Notes: generated by a model from the letters alone, not told the origin. A stretch of DNA of 54,768 nt from Deltaproteobacteria bacterium (GCA_016874845.1 VGSZ01000008.1:1-54768), one strand, 5' to 3'. Shown: positions 1 through 7,847, numbered from the stretch's first letter. Translations and numbers: made by a program.

Positions 1-56
1 CCTTCGCCCTCGCCTTCGCCTTCGCCTTCGCCTTCGCCTTCGCCTTCGCCTTCGCC
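1..56. repeat. CCTTCG hexanucleotide tandem repeat
   Basis: About nine near-perfect copies of CCTTCG run from the window edge. On the minus strand they encode the Gly-Glu repeat of the lipoprotein. The window begins inside the array, so its true length is unknown. Confidence 0.9.
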
Positions 57-137
57 GGCGTCGGTCGGGCAGGCCGAGGCCAGCCCGAGGCCGAGCAGCG
101 CGGCGGGGAGCAAGGCCAAGAATGTGATTTGCTTCAT
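1..137 (-). CDS. Lipoprotein with Gly-Glu repeats, 5' part only
   Basis: The reverse strand reads ATG at 137-135 and stays open to the left edge. The first 22 residues form a signal peptide (MKQITFLALLPAALLGLGLA) ending in a lipobox-like SAC, followed by PTDAG and then an uninterrupted Gly-Glu dipeptide repeat. GGAG lies 8 bases before the ATG. Secreted or outer-surface lipoproteins with such acidic linkers are common in Myxococcota and related groups; the functional domain would lie beyond the window. No function can be given. Confidence 0.6.
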   Translation of the reverse strand, partial: MKQITFLALLPAALLGLGLASACPTDAGEGEGEGEGEGEGEGEGE

Positions 138-495
138 GTGTGATTCTCCGTGGATGTCTACAGGCCCATCAGAAGCCGGCCAGACCAGTTGGTCATCGCT
201 GCTTCGCAAGAGGATGAGGACCATACGCCAGTTCCGTCCAGCTTCAAGCTGGACAAATAAGACTGTTCGGTTGATTGACCGGTTCCCTCACTCCGCGGCG
301 ATCAAGAAAAGCTGCAACGGCTTCAGGATTTCCGACCGACTTCGCCTCGCTGCGGTGTCCACGAACTGGCTGCCGATCCGGCCACGCGCCCGATGCCCCG
401 ACGAAGAACCATCGGCCGGGGGCTTCGTCGTCGGAGCGCTGCTGCCTTTGGTTGTGTTGCTGGCCTCGCTGTTACAGCGGCACCCAGTTGCGTTG
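138..495. other. Intergenic region between divergent lipoprotein and apbE-like genes
   Basis: This region holds no convincing gene. Bases 200-340 are visibly less GC-rich than the surroundings, as expected for promoters. A perfect short palindrome, TCCAGCTTCAAGCTGGA, lies at 237-253 (8-bp arms, 1-base centre). It has no T run, so an operator fits better than a terminator. I could not identify -35/-10 elements. Confidence 0.4.
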
Positions 496-1695
496 ATGCT
501 TCGCCGGGCTCGGGCCTGTCGACGATCTCTTCATCGCGTCCTTGACGGGTGGCAACGGTCACGCGCCGGTGGGGCTCCTCGTTCTGGTCGACATTCCGTT
601 TGCCGGGCTCGATCCACTCCATTGGTCTTCGCGGTAGGAGCGCTGCTGTCCGGTCCGGGGTGTCGCGCCGATCCGCCGTCTCCGTCGTCCTGGCCGCCGT
701 CGGCGCTGCAGCTCGAGGGCGAGATCTTCGCGAGCCGCTGGCGGGTGGTGCTGCCGGAGCGTGGGGATGACGACGAGGCAGTCATCCGGGGCGCCGTCGG
801 CGACGCGCTGGCGGCCACCGACGCCGGGTTGTCATTGTGGCGGCCGGACAGCGCGCTGCTGCGCTGCCACGCCGTGCCGGCGGGGGCGCCGTGCGCCCTC
901 GACGGGCTCACCGCCGCGGCGGTGCGGGCGGCCCTGCGCGTCGAGGCGGCCACCGACGGCGCGTTCGGCGTGGCGCTGGAGCCGTTGCTGGCGCTGTGGG
1001 GGTTGACGGCGTCAACGAAGGGCAGGGCGGCGCCGCTGCCGGGCCCCGCGGCGATCGCGGCGGCGCTGGCCCGCATCGAGCCCGGCGGCGTCGCCCTGCA
1101 GGGGGATGCGCTGGTGCGCCGTCGCGACGACGTGCGGCTGGACCTGACCGCCGTCACCGACGGCGCCGCCGCCGCCGCCGTCGCCGCGGCGCTGCGCGCG
1201 CGTGGTCATCGCGACTTCCTGGTCGACGTGGCCGGCGAGGTGGTCGTGGCCGGCCGCGCCGGCCACGACCACCTCGGTGGCCCCGGCAGGACCCACGGCG
1301 CCGCCGGTCGGCCGTGGCGCGTGGCCATCGAGGATCCTCGCGCCGCTCCCGACACCCCGCTGCGGCAGGCCGAGTTGGCGCCGCCCCCGGGACGCACGTG
1401 GGCGCTCTCTACCAGCGGCACCACCCGCGCGACGCGCACGGTGGGCGGCCGCACCGTCACCCACGTGCTCGATCCGCGGGTGGGCGAGCCCGTCGACGGC
1501 GAGCTGGTGTCCTGCACGATCACCGGCCCCGACGTGGTGGTCGTCGACGCGCTGTCCACCGCCTGCCTGGTGCTCGGCCGGACGGCGACGGCGGCGGTGC
1601 TGGCCCGCTTCGAAGGCACCCGCGGCCTGTACGTCTTCGCCGACGGCCACGTCGTCGCCGACGAGGGGTTTCCCGGGCTCCCCGCGCCAGGGTGA
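496..1695 (+). CDS. ApbE-family FAD:protein FMN transferase-like protein, divergent
   Basis: About 399 residues. ApbE proteins sit in the periplasm and attach FMN from FAD to a Thr/Ser of partner proteins. The C-terminal half carries the family signatures WRVAIEDP, LSTSG, HVLDPRVGEPVDG and the metal-binding DALSTACLVLG. The usual D-L-G-G-I-A-K-G segment is instead DLTAVTDG, so the normally conserved Lys is absent and activity is uncertain. The start is unsure: ATG 496 gives an Arg-rich leader before a lipoprotein-like segment (VFAVGALLSGPGC); TTG 622 would start directly at that signal. No flavinylation partner is visible nearby. Confidence 0.75.
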   Translation: MLRRARACRRSLHRVLDGWQRSRAGGAPRSGRHSVCRARSTPLVFAVGALLSGPGCRADPPSPSSWPPSALQLEGEIFASRWRVVLPERGDDDEAVIRGAVGDALAATDAGLSLWRPDSALLRCHAVPAGAPCALDGLTAAAVRAALRVEAATDGAFGVALEPLLALWGLTASTKGRAAPLPGPAAIAAALARIEPGGVALQGDALVRRRDDVRLDLTAVTDGAAAAAVAAALRARGHRDFLVDVAGEVVVAGRAGHDHLGGPGRTHGAAGRPWRVAIEDPRAAPDTPLRQAELAPPPGRTWALSTSGTTRATRTVGGRTVTHVLDPRVGEPVDGELVSCTITGPDVVVVDALSTACLVLGRTATAAVLARFEGTRGLYVFADGHVVADEGFPGLPAPG

Positions 1696-1732
1696 ACGAC
1701 GGCAAAGCGGAGGGCGGAGAGGTGCTGGGGAG

Positions 1733-1756
1733 AAATCCTGCACCGCTGCATGATTT
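1733..1756. promoter_or_regulatory. Candidate operator: 24-bp imperfect palindrome upstream of parA
   Basis: The sequence reads AAATCCTGCA-CCGC-TGCATGATTT: 10-bp arms with one mismatch around a 4-base centre, 124 bases before the parA ATG. Its position fits an autoregulatory ParA or ParB site, or a centromere-like site. It does not match the usual chromosomal parS (TGTTNCACGTGAAACA). A second inverted repeat (GCTCGCTT/AAGCGAGC) follows at 1810-1837. Confidence 0.35.
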
Positions 1757-1809
1757 CCTCTTCCCTCAGGATCAAAGCCTGTGAAATGCTGGAACCGCTT
1801 CAGTATTTC

Positions 1810-1837
1810 GCTCGCTTTCCGATCCACCGAAGCGAGC
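1810..1837. repeat. Inverted repeat GCTCGCTT...AAGCGAGC in the parA leader
   Basis: Two 8-bp arms (1810-1817 and 1830-1837) are separated by 12 bases, 43 bases before the parA start. It could be a second operator half-site pair or a leader hairpin; nothing else in the sequence decides between these. Confidence 0.35.
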
Positions 1838-1879
1838 CCGCGCCGCCAGCGATTCGGTGGTGCACGGAAGGAAGGCCCG

Positions 1880-2620
1880 ATGACGTCGAAGATCATCACC
1901 GTGTGCAACCAGAAGGGCGGCAGCGGCAAGACGACGACGTGTATGACGCTGGCCGCCGGGCTCGCCGCCCGCGGCTTCGCCGTCCTCGTCGTCGACGCCG
2001 ACCCGCAGGGCACGGCCACCCGCTGGGGGGCGTCGGCGCCCGAGGACGCGCCGTTCCCCGCCACCGTCATCAATCTGGCGGCGGCGAAGGCCAACGTGCA
2101 CCGGATGGTCCGCGACCACGTCGACCACTACGACGTCGTGCTGGTGGACTGCCCCCCGGCGGTGGAGTCGCCGGCGACGCAGTCGGCGCTGCTCATCTCG
2201 GATCTGGCTCTGGTGCCGGTCATCCCGCGGCCGGGCGAGCTGTGGGCGCTGGAGCGGCTGTTCCAGCTGCTTGGCGAGATGCCCGAGCTGACCGCCCGCC
2301 TGCTGCCCACCATGCTGCAGAACACGACGCTGATGGCGGATGCGCTGACGGTGCTCGGCGAGACGCCGGTGCCGCTGTTGAAGGCGTCGTTCAGCGCCCG
2401 CGTCGCCTACGCCCAGGGAATGCCCACCGGCGGCACCGCCCTGACGAGCCGCGACACCGTCGCCCGCGACGAGGTCGACGTCGCCGTGCTCGCGGTGCTC
2501 GAGCTGGTCGGCCTGCCAAAGCGCAAGGCGAGGTCGTCCACCGCGCCGGCGTCGTTGTCGTCGAAGGCGTCGCCGGCGTCGAAGCTGCCGTCGGCGTCGA
2601 AGTCCAGGATCGCGGGGTAG
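1880..2620 (+). CDS. parA: ParA-family partition ATPase
   Basis: 246 residues. ParA ATPases move or position DNA (or other cargo) with a ParB partner. The deviant Walker A KGGSGKTT lies near residues 11-18, Walker A' is VVDADPQGTATRW and Walker B is VVLVDCPP. There is no N-terminal HTH, so it is a short type Ib/Soj-like form. The last ~35 residues are Ser/Ala/Lys-rich low complexity. ATG 1880 is chosen because GGAAGGAAGG precedes it and the homology starts there. parB follows 3 bases after the stop, so the two form an operon. Chromosomal segregation, a former plasmid locus, and a cargo-positioning role next to flagellar genes are all possible. Confidence 0.9.
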   Translation: MTSKIITVCNQKGGSGKTTTCMTLAAGLAARGFAVLVVDADPQGTATRWGASAPEDAPFPATVINLAAAKANVHRMVRDHVDHYDVVLVDCPPAVESPATQSALLISDLALVPVIPRPGELWALERLFQLLGEMPELTARLLPTMLQNTTLMADALTVLGETPVPLLKASFSARVAYAQGMPTGGTALTSRDTVARDEVDVAVLAVLELVGLPKRKARSSTAPASLSSKASPASKLPSASKSRIAG

Positions 2621-2623
2621 CCC

Positions 2624-3637
2624 ATGGGAAAGAAGTCGTCGTCCCACGCCATCGACGTGAAGCGCGCCGCCCAGCTGGCGGCCTTGCGCAGATCGCTGAA
2701 CGCCGAGCGCTCCACCGTCGCCACCCAACCGCCGCCGCTCGAGTCGCGCTTCGCCCGCGCCGACGCGCTGGCGGCCAGCCACGCCGCCGCCAGCGGAGAA
2801 GGCAAAGGAGAGGGTAACGGGCAGGGGACCACCCCTACCGTGGGCCCGAGCGCTGGCGGCCTCGTCGCCGTCGCCATCGACGCTGGCTACCGGGCCCGTG
2901 GCGACGAGCTGATGCTGCTCGACGACATCGTCGCCCGCGAGAACGACCTGCGCCCGCTGCGCCCGTCGCACGTGAAGGACCTGGCGGCGTCCATCGCGAC
3001 GGTGGGCTTGATCCAGTCGCCCGCCGTCGACGTCGCCGGCCGCCTTTTGGCCGGCGAGCACCGCCGCGCGGCGCTCGAGCTGCTGCGCCTGCTGGCGAAC
3101 AAGCCCGACGCCGCCGCCGCCGAGTGGCCCGAGCTCGAGCCCGAAGACCACGCCCGCATCGCCGCCGGCTGGCGGGCCCACGGCTTCGACCGGGGTATCC
3201 CGGTGCGGCGCATGCCGTTCGACGCCGAGCAGGACCGCGCGCGGGCGCTGGCCGTCGAGGCCACCGAGAACGAGAAGCGCACCGATTTTTCCCGCCACGA
3301 GGTGCGCGAGGTCGTCGAGAAGCTGAAGGCCGCGGGCTTTCGCGCCGCGGTGGGGCGCCCGAAGAAGGGCGAGAAGGCGTTGTCGCCGCAGCTGGCGATC
3401 ATCTTTGGCAAGAGCCAGCGGCAGGTCTTCAACTACCTCGCCGAGCTGCGCGGCGACGACGGTGCTGGGGCGCCGAGGCCGAAGAAGGCGCGCGTCGAGC
3501 CGCTGGCCGACCGCCTGCAGGAGGCGCTGGGGCTGCCCGTCGTCATCCGCCGGCTGCGCGGCGGGCAGGGCAGGGTGGAGCTGGCGTTTGCGTCGGAAGA
3601 GCAGCTGGAGCAGCTGGTGGGCTCGTTGATGCGGTAG
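2624..3637 (+). CDS. parB: ParB-family partition protein
   Basis: 337 residues. The ParB/Srx (CTPase) domain is at about residues 105-220, with the RPSHVKDLAASI helix and the signature LLAGEHRRAALELL (GEHRR box). The following ATENEKRTDFSRHEV resembles the conserved ENxxRxDLxxxE segment before the HTH, and KSQRQVFNYLAELRG may be part of the HTH. The first ~100 residues are a low-complexity linker that could carry a ParA-stimulating peptide (basic start MGKKSSSHAIDVKR). It is cotranscribed with parA. No parS consensus was found nearby. Confidence 0.85.
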   Translation: MGKKSSSHAIDVKRAAQLAALRRSLNAERSTVATQPPPLESRFARADALAASHAAASGEGKGEGNGQGTTPTVGPSAGGLVAVAIDAGYRARGDELMLLDDIVARENDLRPLRPSHVKDLAASIATVGLIQSPAVDVAGRLLAGEHRRAALELLRLLANKPDAAAAEWPELEPEDHARIAAGWRAHGFDRGIPVRRMPFDAEQDRARALAVEATENEKRTDFSRHEVREVVEKLKAAGFRAAVGRPKKGEKALSPQLAIIFGKSQRQVFNYLAELRGDDGAGAPRPKKARVEPLADRLQEALGLPVVIRRLRGGQGRVELAFASEEQLEQLVGSLMR

Positions 3638-3665
3638 CGCCGGCAAGCCCGGAAGCCGCCCTCAT

Positions 3666-3710
3666 CCTCGCGCTCCCCTTCCCCCGATTTCGGGGAAGGG
3701 GAGCGCGAGG
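3666..3710. repeat. Perfect 19-bp stem-loop after parB
   Basis: The left arm 3666-3684 and right arm 3692-3710 are exact reverse complements around a 7-base loop (CGATTTC). There is no T run on either side, so this is either a strong RNA hairpin protecting or ending the parAB transcript, or a REP-type element. Confidence 0.7.
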
Positions 3711-3900
3711 GTCAAGTTCCACAGTGTCGACTGTCGACGGGATGCTCCGTGGGCGCAGCCCCTCTCTGAGGATTCCCAGGATTGGGAGAGGGGTCCGGCG
3801 ACGCCGGGGATGAGGGCTGCCGCCGTGGCGACAGCCGGCGTCGCCGGCCCACATCCCTGCACCCGCCTCGCCGTGTCGATTGCGCAGATCCGTCGGACCC

Positions 3901-3928
3901 GACCACCCGCAGGGGGTGGTCGATTTTT
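3901..3928 (+). terminator. Rho-independent terminator downstream of parB
   Basis: GACCACCC and GGGTGGTC form an 8-bp stem around a 5-base loop, followed by GATTTTT. It lies 264 bases after the parB stop and 167 bases before flagellin 1, so it insulates the filament genes from parAB transcription. Confidence 0.7.
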
Positions 3929-4094
3929 ATCGGCCCGGTGGGGCCGCGTCCGGATGTGCTGCCGGCGGCTTCGGCGGCGGATCGCGGTGGGTTGATCCGC
4001 ACGGTCGCGGGGGAACGCCCGATCGGTCCGTGTCGATCGAGTGAGGGACAGGGAACGCAACCGCCGCACGCCGCGCCACGAAGGAGAAGCCGCC

Positions 4095-5639
4095 ATGGGC
4101 ATGATTTCCACTCGCAGCAACATGAACGCGGTCACCACCGCCCGCAACCTCGGCAACGCCCAGGACAAGGTCGACGCCTCGATGCAGCGCCTGTCGACCG
4201 GCTTGCGCATCAACAAGGCCGCCGACGACGCCGCCGGTCTCGCGATCTCCGAGAAGTTGAAGTCGCAGGTTGACGGCCTGAACCAGGCCAGCCGCAACGC
4301 CAAGGACGCCATCTCGCTCGTGCAGACCGCCGAGAGCGCGCTGGGCGAGGTCGGCAACATGCTGCAGCGCATGCGCACGCTGGCCCTGCAGTCGGTGAAC
4401 GACGTCAACACCTCGAGCGAGCGCGCGTCGCTGAACAAGGAGGTCTCGGCGCTGAAGACCGAGATCACGCGCCTGGCCGGCGCGTCGGAGTTCAACGGCC
4501 AGAAGCTGCTCGACGGCTCGTTCCAGTCGAAGCGCTTCCAGGTCGGCGCCAACTCGGGCCAGGAGATCACGGTGTCCGTCGGCGCCGTCGACGCCACCAA
4601 GCTCGGCGTCAACCGCGTCAACAGCAACGGCAACATGACCGACGCCGTCACCGCGGTCGCCTCTGACACGATCAACAACGTGGACGCGCAGACGCTGACG
4701 GTCACCGGCTCAAGCGGCACCGCGACGGTGGGCGTGACTGTGGGCCAGAGCGCCCGGGCCATCGCCGAGAACATCAACCTGAAGAGCGCCAACACCGGCG
4801 TGACGGCCAGGGCCGAGACCGCGCTGGAGTTGACGGTTGCCAGTTCCGGGACGATCACCTTCACGCTGGCCGGTGACAAGACTGGCACCGCCGCCGCCGC
4901 TGCGGTGAGCGGGATCCAGGACCGGGCGACCATCACCGCGCAGGTCGCGAGCACGTCGGACCTGTCGACGCTGGCGGCGGCCATCAACGAGCAGACGGCG
5001 AAGACCGGCGTGCAGGCCCGCATCGGCGACACCAAGGCCGAGCTGATCCTGGTCTCCGACGACGGCCGCGACATCGTCATCGCTGACTTCACCGGCGCGA
5101 ACGCGACTGTGCGGGGCCTGCAGGCGAACACCGACCAGAACACGCCGGAGAACGCGTACGTCGACTCGGCGGGTGCGGCGATTTCATTGTCCGGTACCAC
5201 CGACACGACGCGCGTCGGCGGCTTCCTGAAGTTCGACTCGGCGGCGGGCCTGAGCGTGTCCTCGAACACGGCCGCCGCCGGGTTGTTCATTGGTGCGGCG
5301 AACGACTCAAATCCCTCGACTCTGTTTCAGGTAGCAAAGATCAACGTCACCGACATCGACGGCGCGTCGAGCGCCATCAGCATGCTCGACGGCGCGATCC
5401 AGCAGATCAACGACCAGCGCGCGTCGCTCGGTGCCGTGCAGAACCGCCTGCAGGCGACGATCTCGAACCTCGAGTCGTCGTCGGAGAACCTGCAGTTCTC
5501 CAACGCCCGTATCCGCGACGCCGACGTGGCCACCGAGAGCTCGGAGCTCGCCCGCGCCCAGGTGCTGATGCAGGCCGGCGTCTCGGTGCTCGCGCAGGCC
5601 AACCAGCAGCCGCAGATGGCACTGAAGTTGCTCGGTTGA
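4095..5639 (+). CDS. fliC: Flagellin 1
   Basis: 514 residues. Filament subunit exported by the flagellar type III system. The N-terminal D0/D1 region has STRSNMNAVTTARNLG, LSTGLRINKAADDAAGLAIS, LQRMRTLALQSVND and NGQKLLDGSF; the C-terminal D0 ends VSVLAQANQQPQMALKLLG. The middle holds two flagellin IN-type segments (VTVGQSARAIAENIN and LSTLAAAINEQTAKTGVQAR). It is close to flagellin 2 in the ends and more divergent in the centre. ATG 4095 is chosen for AAGGAG 8 bases upstream. No sigma-54 site is visible, unlike flagellin 2. Its product is presumably bound by FliS and capped by FliD, encoded next. Confidence 0.97.
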   Translation: MGMISTRSNMNAVTTARNLGNAQDKVDASMQRLSTGLRINKAADDAAGLAISEKLKSQVDGLNQASRNAKDAISLVQTAESALGEVGNMLQRMRTLALQSVNDVNTSSERASLNKEVSALKTEITRLAGASEFNGQKLLDGSFQSKRFQVGANSGQEITVSVGAVDATKLGVNRVNSNGNMTDAVTAVASDTINNVDAQTLTVTGSSGTATVGVTVGQSARAIAENINLKSANTGVTARAETALELTVASSGTITFTLAGDKTGTAAAAAVSGIQDRATITAQVASTSDLSTLAAAINEQTAKTGVQARIGDTKAELILVSDDGRDIVIADFTGANATVRGLQANTDQNTPENAYVDSAGAAISLSGTTDTTRVGGFLKFDSAAGLSVSSNTAAAGLFIGAANDSNPSTLFQVAKINVTDIDGASSAISMLDGAIQQINDQRASLGAVQNRLQATISNLESSSENLQFSNARIRDADVATESSELARAQVLMQAGVSVLAQANQQPQMALKLLG

Positions 5640-5649
5640 TGAGGGCAGC

Positions 5650-5675
5650 GGGATCCCCGGCCAGCCGGGGATCCC
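5650..5675 (+). terminator. Hairpin after flagellin 1
   Basis: GGGATCCCCGG and CCGGGGATCCC form a perfect 11-bp stem with a CCAG loop, 10 bases after the flagellin stop. There is no T run, so it may be a 3' end stabiliser or Rho-assisted terminator. Confidence 0.55.
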
Positions 5676-5681
5676 TCTGAC

Positions 5682-5733
5682 CTGGCAGGCTGCTGAAAAA
5701 GGCCCTCAACTGCCTTTTTCAGCAGCCTGCCAG
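5682..5733. repeat. Perfect 22-bp inverted repeat (TGCTGAAAAAGGC type)
   Basis: The left arm 5682-5703 and right arm 5712-5733 are exact complements around an 8-base loop. The arms carry an A5/T5 block (CTGCTGAAAAAGGC). It may act as a terminator in both directions or be a miniature mobile-element remnant. A related hairpin follows at 5772-5812. Confidence 0.75.
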
Positions 5734-5771
5734 ACCCAATTCGCTCTCGTCCTCGACGAGAGAAAGACCGA

Positions 5772-5812
5772 GCAGGGCGCTGAAGAACGCAAGGCGTTTT
5801 TCAGCACCCTGC
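5772..5812. repeat. Second hairpin related to the 5682 repeat
   Basis: Arms 5772-5790 and 5794-5812 match at 17 of 19 positions around AAG. The right arm (GCGTTTTTCAGCACCCTGC) resembles that of the preceding repeat at 17 of 19 positions, so the two are tandem members of one family, 39 bases apart, both upstream of fliD. Confidence 0.6.
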
Positions 5813-5823
5813 GAGCGAAGGCC

Positions 5824-5847
5824 GCGCCCCGCCTCGTCGCGGGGCGC
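5824..5847 (+). promoter_or_regulatory. Leader hairpin just before the fliD ribosome site
   Basis: GCGCCCCGC and GCGGGGCGC pair over 9 bp with a CTCGTC loop, ending 29 bases before the fliD ATG. The ribosome site AGGAG lies between the hairpin and the start. An effect on translation is possible but is not shown by sequence alone. Confidence 0.3.
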
Positions 5848-5875
5848 CGCCGCAGCCGCAGGAGCACAAGGCGCC

Positions 5876-7249
5876 ATGGGTACCTCGATCTTCACTGGCA
5901 ACAGCGGCTTCGATGTCCAGAAGGTCATCGAGGGCTTCACCAAGATCGAAGGCAGCCGCGTCGAGAAGCTGTCGAAGCAGACCGTCGACGTCACGACCCG
6001 GATGTCGACGCTGGCCTCGCTGATGGGCCAGGCCAAGGAGCTGCAGGACGCCCTGGGGGGCCTGGCCGCCGGCGCGCCGCTGGGCATCGTCGGACGCCAG
6101 CCGCTGAACGTCGCCGCCACCGTCGGCGAGAAGGCCACCGCCGGCCGCTACAACGTGCAGGTCACCGCGCTGGCGCAGCCGGCGCAGGGCTCGACGACGG
6201 TGACGGGGTCGCCCACCGGCACCTTCGCCAGCGCCAACACCCGCGTGAACGTCGGCGAGTACGCGTTCACGGTGAACAACAAGAGCTACAACTTCACGCT
6301 GACGGCGGGCGCCACCGTCTCGGACATCGCCGAGGCCATCGCCGCCACCGGCGCGCCGGTGCAGGCCGCCGTCGTCAACACCGGCAGCGGCGTCCGGCTG
6401 TCCATCGTCGGCACCGAGACCGGCTTCAGCGCCGCGGCGTCGACGCCCGAGCTGCAGATGAGCCTGGTGCCGCCGCCGGCCGACCCCGCCGAGCTCGACC
6501 CCGACAGCGTCGCGCAGTTCAGCTTCGGCCTGACGCAGCTGCCGACCAACGCCGTCGTCAAGATCAACGGCGTCGACATCTCGCGCCCGAGCAACTCGAT
6601 CAGCGACGTCATCCCCGGCGTCACGCTGACCGCCACCAACGTGGGCGCGGTGGAGACCTTCGAGATCGGGCGCGACACGACGCAGATCCCCGACAATGTG
6701 CGGGCCTTCGTCGACGCCTACAACTCGCTGCGCCGCGCGGTGAACAACCAGGTCGACGTCGCCGGCGGCACCGACACGTCGCAGCTGCTGACCAACGACC
6801 CCGTCGTGCGGCGCCTGTCGCGCCAGCTGAACGACATGCTGCGCATCGAGGGCAACAGCACGTCGGTGCGCGGGCTCGGTGAGCTCGGCGTCAACATCTC
6901 GCGCACCGGCACCCTCGAGTTCAACGAGGGCAAGCTGCGGGCGACCCTGATCGCCCGCCCGACGACGGTCACCGACTTCCTCGCTGGCCCCAAAGGCTTT
7001 GGCGCCAAGGCCGAAGACCTCATCTCGACGTTCGCGAACCCGCTGTCGGGCGCCCTGTCCAAGCGCACGTTCGAGCTGTCCGACGAGATCTCGAAGATCG
7101 AGAAGCAGAAGCTCGAGGCCCAGCGCAAGGTCGACCTGTTTCGCGAGCGCCTCGTGCGCCAGTTCGCCACCCTGCAGAGCGTCCAGTCGCAGATGAGCGG
7201 CCTGACCAACTTCCTGCGGGCCAACGACTCCGCCAGCAAGAAGGAGTGA
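5876..7249 (+). CDS. fliD: Filament cap protein FliD (HAP2)
   Basis: 457 residues, usual length. FliD forms the cap at the filament tip where flagellin folds. The N-terminal FliD domain begins GTSIFTGNSGFDVQKVIEGF; hook-associated repeats lie in the middle; the C-terminal domain includes DNVRAFVDAYNSLRRAVN and LGELGVNISRTGTLEFNEGKL. The last ~60 residues form a helical coiled coil (DEISKIEKQKLEAQRKVDLF), as in the polymerising D0 part. ATG 5876 is preceded by AGGAG. fliS normally follows directly; here about 600 bases of repeat DNA separate them. Confidence 0.95.
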   Translation: MGTSIFTGNSGFDVQKVIEGFTKIEGSRVEKLSKQTVDVTTRMSTLASLMGQAKELQDALGGLAAGAPLGIVGRQPLNVAATVGEKATAGRYNVQVTALAQPAQGSTTVTGSPTGTFASANTRVNVGEYAFTVNNKSYNFTLTAGATVSDIAEAIAATGAPVQAAVVNTGSGVRLSIVGTETGFSAAASTPELQMSLVPPPADPAELDPDSVAQFSFGLTQLPTNAVVKINGVDISRPSNSISDVIPGVTLTATNVGAVETFEIGRDTTQIPDNVRAFVDAYNSLRRAVNNQVDVAGGTDTSQLLTNDPVVRRLSRQLNDMLRIEGNSTSVRGLGELGVNISRTGTLEFNEGKLRATLIARPTTVTDFLAGPKGFGAKAEDLISTFANPLSGALSKRTFELSDEISKIEKQKLEAQRKVDLFRERLVRQFATLQSVQSQMSGLTNFLRANDSASKKE

Positions 7250-7299
7250 CGGCCGGGCGTCGTCGCTTGCTCACCGGCTGTCTTCGCCTTCGGCGGGCC

Positions 7300-7575
7300 T
7301 CCTGCCCGGGCTGCCCCCCGCTGCCGGCGTCGTCTTTGTCGTCGTCGCTTCGTTCTGCTCGCGTTGTCGCGTGTCGCTCTTTCGCCTTCGGCGGGAGTCT
7401 GCCCCGGGCTGCGCCCCGCTGCCGGCGTCGTCTTTGTCGTCGTCGTTGGTCTGCGGGCTTGTTCGCCTGGCTGTCTTCGCCTTCGGCGGGAGTCAGGGGG
7501 CGTCTGGCCACGCCCCCTGACAACCCCGGGCCTCTTCGTGAGCTCCACACCGGCGAGACGACCCGGGCTCCGCAG
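7300..7575 (+). repeat. Dispersed element, partial copy C
   Basis: It contains two left-end-like segments (GCCCGGGCTGC...CCGCTGCCGGCG near 7303 and 7397), TTCGCCTTCGGCGGGAGTC, and the family hairpin at 7493-7520 (10-bp arms TCAGGGGGCG/CGCCCCCTGA, loop TCTGGCCA) followed by CAACCCCGGGCCTC. No matching inverted right end is seen, so this copy is incomplete or rearranged. Confidence 0.7.
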
Positions 7576-7620
7576 ACGATCATCGCCGCCACTCGATTTT
7601 TTCTGGCTGCGGCGCGCGGG

Positions 7621-7716
7621 TCGTTCGCCTTCGGGCGAGGACACGGCTGGGCGGTCGTTCGCCTTCGGGCGAGGACGCGGCTGGGCGGTCGTTCGCCTTC
7701 TGGTGACGACACGGCG
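7621..7716 (+). repeat. 34-bp tandem repeat, 2.8 copies
   Basis: Units start at 7621, 7655 and 7689 with TCGTTCGCCTTCGGGCGAGG. The unit resembles the GTCGTGTGCCTTCGGGCGATG hairpin inside the larger elements at 20.9 and 30.5 kb, so it is probably an amplified piece of that family. Confidence 0.7.
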
Positions 7717-7847
7717 TCTTCCTCGGCGTGCCTCGTCGTCGACACGGACGAAGAAGGAATCACGCGGGGTCGGGGGAACGATGGCGTCTGGCGAGACGAA
7801 GTAGATAACAAGATCGAAGAGGCCGAACACGGCGCCCGGAGAAACCC

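Larger units (their letters stand above)
3638..4094. other. Intergenic region parB - flagellin 1 with several hairpins
   Basis: No gene is visible in these 457 bases. They contain a 19-bp hairpin (3666-3710), a REP-like hairpin related to one at 38963 (about 3759-3795), and a terminator (3901-3928). No sigma-54 -24/-12 or recognisable sigma-28 promoter is seen before flagellin 1; its ribosome site AAGGAG is at 4081-4086. Confidence 0.5.
7250..7847. other. Non-coding repeat-filled spacer between fliD and fliS
   Basis: This 598-base stretch carries a partial copy of the dispersed element family (about 7300-7575, hairpin 7493-7520) and a 34-bp tandem repeat (7621-7716). Open frames here are Arg/Pro-rich on both strands and overlap the repeats, so none is called. 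A ribosome site (GGAG) for fliS lies at the right end. Confidence 0.6.

Noticed and set aside
275-496. Small open frames in the region before the apbE-like gene
   Set aside because: No ribosome site, no recognisable composition, and they overlap the palindrome and less GC-rich promoter-like DNA.
3927-3934. Perfect GCCGATAA (sigma-28 -10 box) on the minus strand upstream of flagellin 1
   Set aside because: It points away from flagellin toward the end of parB, has no -35 element, and overlaps the terminator tail.
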